Shown: piece by piece, positions 14,532 to 36,702 of the stretch | Layout of the letters: every line of letters starts with the position of its first letter | How positions within the stretch are numbered: the stretch's first letter is position 1 | Translations under genes and position numbers: made by a program | The notes under the pieces: generated by a model | Database searches by the model: none | What the model was told of the DNA's origin: nothing | What the model saw: only the letters and a program-made list of their open reading frames with translations | Origin: Apostichopus japonicus | Taxonomy: Eukaryota > Echinodermata > Holothuroidea > Aspidochirotida > Stichopodidae | Assembly: GCF_037975245.1 (NCBI RefSeq) | Contig: NC_092570.1 | Span: 1,817,501 to 1,881,500, forward strand | Direction: 5' to 3' | DNA: 64,000 nucleotides

Positions 14532-17500
14532 TTTGAACAACCACATTTACAAATCAGATAAGCAAGATGTAAGGACAACCAGAAATTAGATTAGCTACGA
14601 TGCTAGAGATATGTATCATCTTATCACATTGCAAATTGCTTTACAAAAGTGACCAAATTGCTGCATGTGAAGCGAGCAGTTTTTGTACACATCAGTCGTT
14701 AGATTATATTTTGTTATCTTATATCGTAAACAAAAATTTGATAAATCTGGCATTGGATTTCATCGTTAGGTGTTCTAGTGTTGATATGAAACAAAACTTT
14801 GTGTATCTCTGATGTATTTAGTTTAAATTACTAAAAGTAATCGATTAAATCAGGCTTGAACAGCGGGACTGACAGGAACATTATATTGGAATAATTTAAA
14901 GGGGTTCTATTCCAAACTTGATGAACATAGCTTAAATGTATAGTTCGAAAAATGTTTATTGTTGGATGATACGGTGGTGCTGGGGGAAGGGGGGTCAACA
15001 AAACTATGAGGCACAAACCCAAAAGTGGGTTGCGCACACATTTCTAGTTTTTATCCCCAAACGTAGTATACTGGCGAGATATTGTAAATCTACCACAATT
15101 TGTGCAAAAAGTTTGTTCCGATGAATTTTTAGAGTTTATTACCATAAAATGTCAAAGGTCAGATGTCAGCCAAATTCAAGGCTCTTTAATTTACTTCAGC
15201 CAGAGTGATGATGTCAAAGTGGTCATATACCCAAATTTTCAGCTATTTTCATTTCATTAATTTTTGTTTCATTTTTTAGTGTGTCATATTAGCCTTTTAT
15301 CATTTAGATTAAGGTTGCCTAAATTTTGTCTCATTTGCATAGAACCAATTTATTCATCAAACATAAACAAACTAAAATGATATTTAAAAAAAGATCGAGC
15401 ACTATCAGATCTCATTAGGGAAAGTTATTTAACTTTTACCCGAGTCGATGAATTCCCACCAAGACGCACTATTCGTGAACGACCGAAACTCAATTACCCT
15501 GACTTTATTAAATACCTACAGTAGAAAGGGACATTCAACGACAACAAGGCATCACGTAATGTTTGTAACAAGTAGCTCAGGAAACGGGGGTCATTCAGAT
15601 GCTAACATTGCCAAAAGGAGTAAATGGCCTAAAAAACAGTTCAGTCAGGGGGACATTTTAAGGTTTTGTCCACAGACATCATTTAATCTTTGCTAATTTC
15701 TTCTCAAATTCTCCAAAAGAAGATTACAGGTTGGAAACGGAGGTTTAATCGCTGGCACTTAAAACCTGAGGTAAAACCGTCTTTATTAAATAAGTCTGCC
15801 CAACAGTAACAGTAGGTTGGCAACTTGCGAACTTGCAACGTGTCTGGTTAATTTTCCCCTTATCCTGTAAATAGTGAGGAACACAATGGTGCAAAGCCAC
15901 GAGCCTGACGAACTGAACAGCCACCTGCAAACTCTCATCCTTCCAGAGATGTGGTACCGGAGAGATGAAGTGATAGAGAGCAAATCGACGATTCGTTTTA
16001 ACTTTCTCATCACTGTGTGTGCCAGGGTGAGAGACAATACCCCAAATATGTACAATGTTATTTAACACCTGCCGGCATTAAATTTGATTTCAATCCAATA
16101 TGATTTGATGGATGAATGTATGGATGGATGTATGAATGGATGGATGAATGAATGTATGAATGAATGAATGATGGAATGAATGAATGGTTTATGCACAACC
16201 GCTATCTAGCGTACAACGCAACAGGTGCACGGCTGTGCTGAAACCAAAATATAAATTAAAGATACAAGAAAAGTTACATTGGTTGATTCTGACATCTTTT
16301 AAAAGAATCAATTCTAGGAATGACAAAAAGGAGTTCTAGTTGTAGGCATTCCATAATTTCGGGCTTGGCAAATGAATGATCACTGAACTTAGTGTAAGTT
16401 TTGAGGTTCGAAAACAATGGCTGTTGAGAGAGAGAGGAATTAACGATATAATTGCTTAAATATGTAGATTAGGAAGACGTCGCATAGAATTTGTGAATAA
16501 CTTTACAGTAAGCTACTGAAATCTCTGAAAACACACTCTTCAAATTAGCTAAAAACAAAAACAAACCAAAAACAAAAACAAGGAAGATTATCAAAATAGG
16601 CCTCAATCTATGTCAAAAATCTCAATGCTGACACTTTACACAGGATTTTATGAAAAACATCTTTGTTTTTCCTTATTCTTCTACTGAATGTGATCTTACC
16701 TTGTTTGGTGATTTTTATATTCTCGATGAAAACATTTGAGGATTTACAGTTTGTTTTTCTCGACTCTACATTCCAGATTTGAAAATAAAAGAGACCATTT
16801 CTCATCTGGTCTTAATTTCCCTGTTTCTTAGATACCTTTTAGAAGATTCACACCTGAGGGGGTTTAAGGAGTGTATTTGTGAGGCCCATCTCGGCATCAT
16901 AACCTAGAAAACCCTTCTTGATTTTTTTCGAATGTTAAGAATACCTTTGGACTACGATTTATTTGTTTCTCTCTCTCTTAGTTTTGTCTGTTGAACACCC
17001 TTGGAGAGGCAGTTTAAATTGAATTTTAAGCTTTGCTGTTCTTTTCTCTCTTTGGTAGCTATGAGGCAAACAGAGTAATTACGTGAAGTTGACGATGGAA
17101 CAGTATCATCAGATGGGACTTTTCCTTCTTTCTTTCTTTTTTGTCCAAATCTCAGGATTTTTGGCGGGAAGAATCTGAGACCAGTACCGCAAAGGTTAAT
17201 CCGAATTTTAAGTACTGTACATAAGCTCAGTTTAGTGTGATAGCATGCATAAGGAAAACAGCAGTAAAAGACATCACTCCATTTCAAATGTGCTTGTCGA
17301 TCATGAATACCGAGCTATACCAAAGAGTTTGAAGTTACTTTTTGACATGAAAGTCAAGAAGTCATGCAACAACCATGCAGAGAAGAATGTTAGGTAAACT
17401 ACAAGCAGTTTGGATAAACTTGTAAAAAAATTACATTCAGAATTTTCAGAAATATTTGATGGCAGAGAATATAAAAAAGGCAGAAGAATAGTTATGTTTT

Positions 17501-20500
17501 AACAGGAAGAGAAAAGCAAATATAATTGACACACAACTTCCTAATCTAAAGGTAATAACCATACTTGTAAACAATGAGTAGAAGCAAAGACATGAGAAAA
17601 CATCTGCAGATGCAGTTGACCTTAAAAGGAGAGAAAATTTTTCTAGAATAGCAAAATGACAACTCGCGTAAGATGTATTGTTCTCATGGCAGTAACAAAC
17701 ATGTCCATGATTATAAACTGATACTACTCTATACATTGCAGCGGTGGGGGGGAGGGGACTGCATTTGGTCATTAAGTACGGGACAATTTTACCAAAGGTG
17801 CCGTATAATATGCAGATCAAGATCAACAGTAATCCAGCCTCCCACCCATGCTCCTACCCCCTCCCACATGATTTTTTAATCAAACTTATGCCAAAAACAC
17901 CAAATAGTGCTCAAAGTAAGACCTCCCAACTACAAGAGCCAGGCTGTTTCATTTATGTATTTTTTTTTTCTGGGGGGGGGAACGTTACAGGCTAGGTACT
18001 GCGTGTCTCATCCTCCCCTCCTTCATCCACACAAACAGATCCCCCACCCCTCATGACTTACAGACAACATTTAAAGTGTCTTATTGCTTGTTTTGTCTTA
18101 CATATAGTAATTCCAAATCTAAAAAAAAAAGAACAAAATATGAGTAACTAGTACACATTACTGTACCTTCCAGCACACGTTTTCTGCAGAGATGTTTGAA
18201 TTTCTGTCAACGAACATCATATGGCACAAAAGTCTGTAGAAAGATTAAAAATATAGATATGTCAGTCTCAGCTACAAAAACATCCTTTTTTGAGGGGGGA
18301 GGGGTTCCCAGTTAAGGTGTCACACGTGTCTCAACATCTCCCCCCACCCATTTCTCCCCCTCCCTACAAACATTTACAGCCACAACAGCCCTCCAGGTCA
18401 TATCCTATAAAAAACCTATACATGAAGCTACAACACCAGTTCATTTAAAAGATCCTATAAACACATGTCTTATCCTATTCTGATGTATTACTGATAATAT
18501 GTAGGGTGTAACATCTAACACTGAATTGCAATAAACATTAAAATACATATCTACAGCAGTGTTCGCATTAAGATGCGCAATTGAGGTATTCCCACAATTT
18601 ATCTAGAGGGGCCCGCAAAGATGTTATCTCCTAGGTGGGGGATTTCCCGCAACAAATTCCTTGTACTTCCCACAATTGCATCATCACTGAAGTTACAAAA
18701 CTTTGCCAATAACAAGCTGGATATTATAAAGTTTTGTTGAATTTTGCAAGGAGTAATGTGATTGGTCAAATCTTTCCAAGTAGAAAACACTGGCTCCATC
18801 AGTGCGGCACTGCACAGTGTGTATTAATCGCAATGGTCGACCATTTGTAATGCAATGTATGGACTATCTGTGCACTAAATCTCTGGCATATGTTCGTACA
18901 TCCAACTACTAACATCATGCAATCCCCCCAAAAAATAAACTGACTGGGGATTCCCCCCTCCCCCGTTTCTTAACATCCTAGCACTAGCACTGACCTACAT
19001 CAGCACTCACTGCATGTGAGGAGTAATGCAGGATTGTTATATACTCTTTGAAAACCTTTACCTGTGACCTCTCTGTAGTAAAGATGACAATACATGAGTC
19101 CCACAGAGTACATTGCTTGGCGGAGGAGACTTCACGGAGAGCAGCTGTTCCTGTCGTTGACCATGGCGTAGACAGAAGAAAGAAAAGTACTGACCATCTC
19201 CTGGTAGGGACTTTAGGACGGATCCATCTCCTGGATAAATCTCCAAAGATGGCAGAGGTTGCCAAAATATTCTGTCAAGATTAAACAATCGGAAGTAATG
19301 TTTCAAACGTTCTCATTAATATTGGGGACAATAGAACCGCATATTGCAAAAATGTGTATAATATGAATAAAAAATGACAAGGGCAAAAACAAGAACATTT
19401 TCATCATAACGGTGATGACATCACGTATTCTGCTGGCTGTTGCCAGATGCATTCACTAAATATCAGAAAATTTGGAAGTAAAATAAATCAATATCTTTGC
19501 CGTGCAAAATGCTAAGGGGATGTAGTTTTGACCTACGGGAATGCAAAATATTTCCTGCAATCAATAAGTTATCAACTTCAGTCACCACTACACACCTCAA
19601 GTTCATATATTTAGTATCTAAAGCAGGGTTTCCCTAACTTTATTCCCCCACAAACCCCTGTGGATGTCAGAGTTGTCCACGAACCCCTAACTTTTCGAGA
19701 CACGATCTGAGTCATTATTATAGTTTAATACGCATAACAGCGCCCTCATAAAAGATCAAGTTCATAGTGTGATATTGTAATGGAAAAAAACAAGAGATAT
19801 ATTTATTTGGAAACTTCAAGATCAGATCACGAATTGTATCGCGCATCGATCACCGAACACACACGATGAGACGGATGCTCCTGTTTTTTTTATCGCATGT
19901 ACGATACGGTACTACTATGGCAACATATGCGTATGGAACGCGAAAAGAGTTTGTCGATAGGTACAACTTTTGTACATTACTAAATTATATGATATATCAG
20001 ATTTTAGTTCATCAAAAAGTACTCTATTTTTGACTTTCAGAAACGTCTCACAAACCCCCTGGGATGGACTCACGCACTCCCTGGGGTTCATTCACCCCAG
20101 TTAGGGAACACCTGATCTAAAAAGTCAATTTTTTTTAAATAATAAAATTCACAACTAGAGACTTAAAATTACAATAACAGAAACTTGTCTCCAAAGTTAC
20201 AGGTACCTATTTTTGTTTTTTATATTTATATATTTTTTATAATTTTAATTTATAATTTTTTTTAGTATTGTTTAGTACGGGTGTTTTTTATATTGTTGCA
20301 TTTACCTTTTTTTGCCTTATAGGTTCTATATATTTAATATTTTGGTTTTTGTTACTATTTGTTTTTAGGTTTACATTTGTAAAGCACTTTGAGCAGCTTT
20401 GTTGATTATTAGCTATTTAATTATTACTTATTATTATTACCTGAATATGACTCCACTGGAGAAGAAAACCTTAATCCGTCTGCTCTCCAACCAGACTCTA

Positions 20501-22387
20501 TCTTCCTCCTCCTCATCATGACTCAGCATCCCAACTCTGGACATTCGATGCTGGTGGCTTCGTGGACATCTCAGAGGTAAACTTATTGGCAAGTCCGAGC
20601 TCTTCCCAGTTGCAACCGATTCGGTCATTGGCTTTATTTCTTTGTCTCCTATGCTGAACTTATTTTCCGCCTGTGATAATCTTAGCCCGTCATTGTCGAT
20701 GCCTGTCGTTTCTGAACAGTCGTTAGAAAGCGTGGATGCCTTCATGAGAATATCAAGAGGGTATTGCCAACTTGAGGGGCAGTGATCTACTGAAAAATTT
20801 TGAATTTGCCAAACATAAGACCTTCTCAAGCTGTCACTAGTTTTAACCTGCGACATATTTTGTGGAGAATTGTACATTTTGTGGTTTGTTGTTCTTGTTG
20901 TGCCTCTCTGTGACATCTGGTCATCACCTGAATCAGTATCAAAGTTCAGTTTATTAGAAATGTCTTGAAGTGTTGGCCTCAAAGCGGCTGCTGCAACATT
21001 TGCAGAATTTGATATTACACGTTTGCTTTCGTTACCCGGAATAGTTTGAAAATTGTCAGTTGTAGTTTTTCGGTTGGGTTTATCACATAGCTTACATAGG
21101 AACTGAATACTACATTCCTGCCTGTTAGGAGCTAGAGTCATCGTTGCACATTCGTCTGTTGAGACGAGATGCCAACCGCCGCCATCATTCGTACTGACAG
21201 AGTCAGACCATTCAGGCCACAACACAGAATTGATATCGGCATAAAAGTCCTGTACAGAAGAGAAAAAGACAAATGTCAACTTCCAGGAACAATTATGAGT
21301 TTATCATAAATTTTGAATACTTCACTGTCGAATATTGTTGAATGATAGAATTGTTTTGTTTTGTTTCTTGCTAGTGAAGGAGACCAGAGTCAACAGAGAG
21401 ATGAAGATATGATATCTTGGTTACCTCCAATACATTGTTACTCAATGCATAAGATACCTAAGCCATTCATTGTGTCAAGTAATATCTTGGTTGTTAAATA
21501 AACTGTTTCAATGCAATCAAGTTATCTGATAATCTTTGAATCCCATCAACCTACAAATTGTGATCTAAGCCATGTAATTGGCTAAATTATCATTTAATAT
21601 AATTATCGTCATTTTACTTTTGTCCACACTTCAACAGCCTTATATTGCCAAAGAACACAAAACCTTAATACACAACAACGAATTGGAATTGGCCATTTGA
21701 AATATATAATAATTGCAGTTTGTAATGTGTTATCTGATACTCTTTGAAACCCATCAACCTACAAATTGTGATCTAAGCCATGTAATATACCCCAACTTGA
21801 AGATGTGAATAAATTAAAAATGCTCAGTTCATTATCAAAATTGCTTCAATTTCCTAATTAAAAACAAATAAGTGAAACTTTAACTGTTATGAATATTTCC
21901 AACACATAGTTTAGAAGATGCAAAGTTTTATGTTGGTCATGTAATATTGTTAACGAATGTTTCAACCTTGAAGTATAATAAAATATGTCATGATCGTACA
22001 ACAAGAAAACATTTCAGTTTCCTCTTTCACTTTCTATAAAGTTTTTGAATGAAAGAGCTTTAGAGTTCATATACATACCACAACATGCTCGAAACCAAGA
22101 ACTTCCTGGCATAGAAAAACCCTCTCAGCAAAGCGATTTCTGAATTCCAGAGCTACTTGGACATTTCTTCGATACTGGTGAGTCACAAATTGTGTCCTTT
22201 GGTGGATCTGACTTGGAAGGTTAACAGGATGACAATTAGTAGTTGGCAGTTTGACTGGAATCACCACATTTGCTCCACAGGGTGACATTTTTACACAAGT
22301 ACCATTCTTAAAGACAGCTTCCACTTCATCATTATTATACAAAACCATAGAATGCGGTAGAGAAGACTGCTCACTGTCGTAATCCAT
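13046..22387 (-). CDS. C5orf34-like protein (partial, six exons found)
   Basis: Homologue of vertebrate C5orf34, which carries the Pfam families DUF4524 and DUF4520 and has no established biochemical function. Exons on the minus strand in transcript order: 22387-22079, 21249-20441, 19271-19062, 18233-18167, 13605-13414, 13158-13046. All junctions are AG/GT and in phase (0, 2, 2, 0, 0), giving 566 codons before the unfound end; human C5orf34 is roughly 640 residues. Family landmarks are [17 protein letters not shown] with MSPCGANV near residues 15-45, a conserved [13 protein letters not shown], the [12 protein letters not shown] block opening exon 3, CCHMM-like and VCWK in exon 4, and [16 protein letters not shown] in exon 5. 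The middle of exon 2 is low in conservation and Ser/Thr-rich. The last exon ends in phase 2 at GTGAGT, so at least one more coding exon is expected below 13,046. The start is the ATG at 22,387; a decayed copy of this start segment lies just upstream. Identification is from recalled family sequence. Confidence 0.85.
14238..14533. repeat. (TA)n array with periodic CAG/ACAGTA breaks
   Basis: About 280 bp of TA interrupted by TACAGTA, TTTATA and GTATA units, followed by about 20 T. The overlapping 70-117 codon frames here are repeat artefacts. Confidence 0.97.
16108..16188. repeat. (GAAT)n/(GGAT)n tetranucleotide repeat
   Basis: Imperfect GAAT, GGAT and GTAT units for about 80 bp, inside intron 4 of the C5orf34-like gene. 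Confidence 0.9.
19624..20114 (+). mobile_element. hAT-type MITE, 491 bp, with target duplication
   Basis: The left end CAGGGTTTCCCTAACTTTAT and the right end (reverse complement) CAGGTGTTCCCTAACTGGGG form imperfect terminal inverted repeats. The flanks are ATCTAAAG (19,616-19,623) and ATCTAAAA (20,115-20,122), an 8-bp target duplication with one mismatch, as hAT transposases make. There is no coding capacity. It sits in intron 2 of the C5orf34-like gene. A second, truncated copy in the opposite orientation is at 57,762-58,117. Confidence 0.88.
20441..21249 (-). CDS. C5orf34-like gene, large exon 2
   Basis: Largest exon (809 nt, phase 0 in, phase 2 out), bounded by a pyrimidine-rich acceptor ending TGTACAG and a donor CAG/GTAATA. 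It holds [14 protein letters not shown], a His-Leu-Val block, QFLCKLC, a long poorly conserved Ser/Thr/Asp-rich middle, then [15 protein letters not shown] and [12 protein letters not shown], which line up in order with the vertebrate protein. The acidic run DEEEED near the end is not a family hallmark I recall. Confidence 0.85.
21522..21786. repeat. Tandem duplication in intron 1 of the C5orf34-like gene
   Basis: The segment starting TTATCTGATAATCTTTGAAT, through ATCTAAGCCATGTAAT, occurs at 21,522-21,577 and again, nearly identical, at 21,729-21,786 (offset about 207 bp). Confidence 0.85.
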
Positions 22388-22559
22388 CGTTGTTAGATTC
22401 TCCAATCTTTACCATTAGGTCTGTAGTGAATAGAAATATCAACAAGGAATTTATATAGTTGACAATTGAGGAACCATAGGATGTGGAAGAGGAGACTGAT
22501 CGCTGTCGTAATACATCATTGTTAGTTTCTATCATCTTTACCATGAGGTCTGTAGTGCA
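22344..22559 (-). repeat. Tandem duplication of the N-terminal coding segment
   Basis: An 86-bp block containing the start codon of the C5orf34-like gene (22,344-22,429) is repeated with about 80% identity at 22,474-22,559. The upstream copy keeps an ATG and the reading pattern YYDSDQS against DYDSEQS in the used copy, and then diverges. It may be 5' UTR or a dead pseudo-exon. Confidence 0.8.
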
Positions 22560-24772
22560 TGTGGCATGATAAACAGCTGGTAGTTGGTCTAATTCCACAT
22601 AATCATCATGCTTTTCAGTATAGTTTCTATCTGAGGATTATAAAAGAATTGAATACGCAATCCTTGACCGTTAAAGAGAGCCCTATAGTCTTGAGGTGTT
22701 TAAGACAAGATTGCCCACGCATTGTTACTAACACTAGCTACGTACCAACATCCTCATTGTGTTACCTGAGAGGGGTTTTTAATGAGTACCTAACAGAAAC
22801 AGAAACTTCTGTACTGGAATTCTGCAACTAGTTGATAGGTTATGGGCCTTAAATTAGGTTAGGACTCCTACTAGGTTACTGATATTCTGAATACATTGCT
22901 GAATGTGGCTTGGAGGAATCACTTTTGACAATATCTGTAGACTTCATCTAATATTAATATACAAAATATGAATCTGCAGGTCTTAAAATAAAACTCTTGC
23001 CGCCTACTTTCTGAGATTCCGTTATGCCCAGTCTAGCAAGTGGCAAGCTTGCTGTTCAATCCACTATGTAGCAGAACTAGACCATGCATTGCTATGCACA
23101 GATGACAGGGACTCGAGCCTAGGCCTAACGTTACAGAACAATGATAAAGAAGAACCTACATATTTAAACACATATAGGGCATTCCATTACTTTCGTTCTT
23201 TCCCCGAACAGACAGTGATACGAAGACCGAGAAATGTTATCGTCCTTGAGACCGTTGGGTGGGGAAACTGTTCATTACCATTTTGTTTAAGCGACTTCTG
23301 TTTAATTTCCGCGCACTTCGATGAAGAGGGTGAATGGCATTTATAGAACAGTTGCTACCATCAACTATCGCAATGCCAGAGAATATATCCCCTCACCCCC
23401 CCCCTCCCACCCCGGCCTTATACTTTCCGGAGATTCTCTTAACCTGTACTGGACCAAAACTACTGCATAAACGATACTTACCAATACTAATGAGTCTATG
23501 TGGAACTATGGTGATAGTAATGTGGTCGACCTAGGTTGTTCCTCGTATGAAAATGCCATGGGGCAGGGTAGTGGTGTTATTCACAATTAAAGTTTTCTGG
23601 AACTTCTTGATGTGTGCATATATCAACTGCATCAACTTATTTTTGCAATGATGAAAATAATAATGGGCAGGGAGTGAAGTAACATACTGTACGTTTACAG
23701 TTATGATTATTTTTCTTAAGATTTTGATGTTGAAGAGCATGACCGATTTTTTAAAGTCGTACGGATTGAGGGTGATTTAAGGCGTTTTAGAAGTTCTTTG
23801 ATGACATAAGAATCAGTTTTGCAATGAGAGCTGACACATGGGTTGGGAAATACGATGTTAAACGAGGGGGCAAACAAAACATTACCTCAAAACGTTGTCA
23901 CAAACATGTATCTTCTTTGCATTCCATACTCCAAATTAAATTGCGATTAAGAAAAGGGCACTTGATTTGCTTTAAAGTAACTCATATCTAGAACATAGTA
24001 GGCATACAATTCTTAATGTGGAAGCCAAAATTGTGAAAAATCATGATCAGTTTATCTGTCAATTTGGTATACTAGCCCAGTTCTCCAATGTTTTGCTTAA
24101 GAAACATTCGTAGTAAGCATACAGTGGTATGAGCCAATCATTTTGGAGGTATTTGTCAGTGAATGTCCATTTACCTATGGAGGAGAGGGAGAGGGATCAA
24201 AGATATACCAACAGAAGTACCAGAAAAAAATTTCCTGCATGATTCAATATCACTTTATATTTAAAACCATTCATTTGGCCAGTGACATTACCATATCATG
24301 ACAGATGGGTGGGAGCAGGGAAAATCTTTTATTTTCCTCATTCATACTCCCTGCCCCTCCCCCTCAGTTAAATTTGAAACACACTGTTCTCCTTACCAAT
24401 TTTATTTCTGAGAAATTAAAAAAAAAAAAATTATCAGAGGCTATTTAATGAAAGTGGCTGGACCACTCAGTCTAACATACAATTCTGTAGTTCACCTTAA
24501 TAAACGCAATGCAAAATTCAATGAAGAAAACCTTTATGGAGTCAAATTACATGTTCATTATCCATTACACATATTAATAAGTCATATGGTGTTGCATATA
24601 ATCCAAAGATGCTTTTTGTTACTATAAAATGAAAACATTCCTTGGTTGACCAATTAGATAAACAACAGAAAAACCTAAAGAATGAGACTACCACCTCGAC
24701 TCAATTAAGCTCTACGGCAACATACCACACATTGTATATCTTGAACACCAGAATATCTATAGAAGCTTTAAC
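22560..24772. other. Region between MARS2 and the C5orf34-like gene, left part
   Basis: Should contain the promoter and 5' UTR of the minus-strand C5orf34-like gene and nothing else I can identify. Short open frames (22,559-22,831, 23,089-23,346) match no family. There is a C-rich tract near 23,392-23,412. Confidence 0.5.
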
Positions 24773-25340
24773 CAGGGCCAGACTAAGCGTGTGGGGGTCC
24801 CGGGGCACGCAATTGTGTGGGGGGCTCTATAGTCTGCATTTTTTCTGCACTTTCATGCTTGCAAATTCAGAGAATATTTCATCGTGTTTCAATGAATTTA
24901 AAATGTCACTTTCGATAGCGAGAATACTGAGGTTTACCAGTATCTGTTGGCTCATTTTGGTTCTCATGTGATTTTTAATCAACTTAAGTTTTGAAAATGA
25001 CCTTTCACCGCTACAATTCGAGACCATCAATGAAAGATAGATTCTCAGAGCAATTTCGGTATTAGGAAAATTGTCCTTCAAACCATTTTCGATGATCGCT
25101 CTATCATTGTCGGCTTCAGTGAAGTTCTCGCTGTTGATGGCCTTCATGAATTCAACGAATTGAATCAATTAGTCACATAATTCAGTAGTTTACCTAAAGG
25201 AGTAGCCTAGTATGTTTAAGCTAATAATAAAATGTGTGTATGTACACCTGTACCCCAAAATGATATTAAAAACAAAATGGCTAAGATAGACCTAAATGTT
25301 AAATTGACCTGACCGTTAATAGGTATCCAAGTGTTAGTAT
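24773..25340 (-). pseudogene. hAT transposase 3' fragment, second copy
   Basis: Minus-strand copy of the element end at 9,031-9,595. It has the same dimerisation domain ([20 protein letters not shown]) and the same terminus, here reading CAGGGCCAGACTAAGCGTGT from 24,773. The reading frame over the domain is intact for about 110 codons. Homology to the first copy stops at the same 5' position (ACACTTGGATACC), so both look like products of one truncated source or of one deletion. Confidence 0.85.
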
Positions 25341-26076
25341 GAGTCCTTGCGGCACCCTTTGAAGCTAGCATACCATAACCCCTAGGCTATGGACGTTGAT
25401 TGTATGTCCAGAGTTTTGAAACCGGTAACGAAGGTCGTAATTCCACTGTAGGCGTTTGTCACCTGTATCGAAAAATACTAGTTCTGTTTTTGGTGACATA
25501 TTTGCCTTACTCTAGAGATCAAAACATGATGCTAACGAACTCGAAATCATTTATGATTTACCAGATCTCGAAAGAGAAAGTACACATGTAAAAACTCACA
25601 CATGTCAGCTGTGCATCTGGATTATAATTTGCACACAATGTCTACCTTCATACTTGTCTCACAGAAAATTGGAGGGTCCAAATTTTATTTCTGGTCCAAG
25701 GCCACTCGGAAAAGGTAAATCAAGCCCTGACAGTAAGGTAGCCCAGACTGCAACAGTATCATAAATGCAAAGACATAGTATGGCTGCATTATGAGGTCTT
25801 TACAAGACAGTATTCTTATTTAACGTTTGACTGTTAGGTCTCAAGTACCAATGCTATTATACTTCCCAGGTTGTGTTTTTTTTTCATTTTCCTTTTATAA
25901 ACTTTGCATTCAAAACTTGGGGTTCTTCTTTCAATACAGTAACACTAGTACACTACTCTTGTGATAATTTAGTTGGCATAAGACAAGGATAATAGTTCAC
26001 ATTTTGATCGATCATATTGAAAGGAGAGCTGCATTGATGGTGCTGTTCATCTCTAGGCTCAATCTATATGACGGAG
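25341..26076. other. MARS2 3' flank
   Basis: Immediately downstream of the MARS2 stop on the minus strand. A minus-strand AATAAA occurs near 25,683 in an AT-rich setting and could be the poly(A) signal. I cannot confirm it. Confidence 0.35.
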
Positions 26077-36619
<10,543 letters not shown>

Positions 36620-36702
36620 TTTCACTCTGCAAGTTCCACAACCAATTGAAGCTTGTCGGACATGTTATAGATTTATCTTTGAAAAGACTTCGAAACTGTA
36701 AA

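Larger units (their letters stand above)
13606..18166. other. 4.6 kb intron 4 of the C5orf34-like gene
   Basis: Lies between the exons ending at 18,167 and starting at 13,605. It contains the interrupted TA array at 14,238-14,514, a (GAAT)n tract near 16,108-16,188 and A-rich runs. Open frames here (for example near 15,448-15,696 and 17,446-17,826) match nothing I recognise and have no matching splice context. Confidence 0.7.

Noticed and set aside
14225..14589. Overlapping 70-117 codon frames on both strands rich in Tyr and Ile
   Set aside because: Translations of the TA array; the same happens at 1,540, 2,254, 5,305, 9,821 and 39,168.
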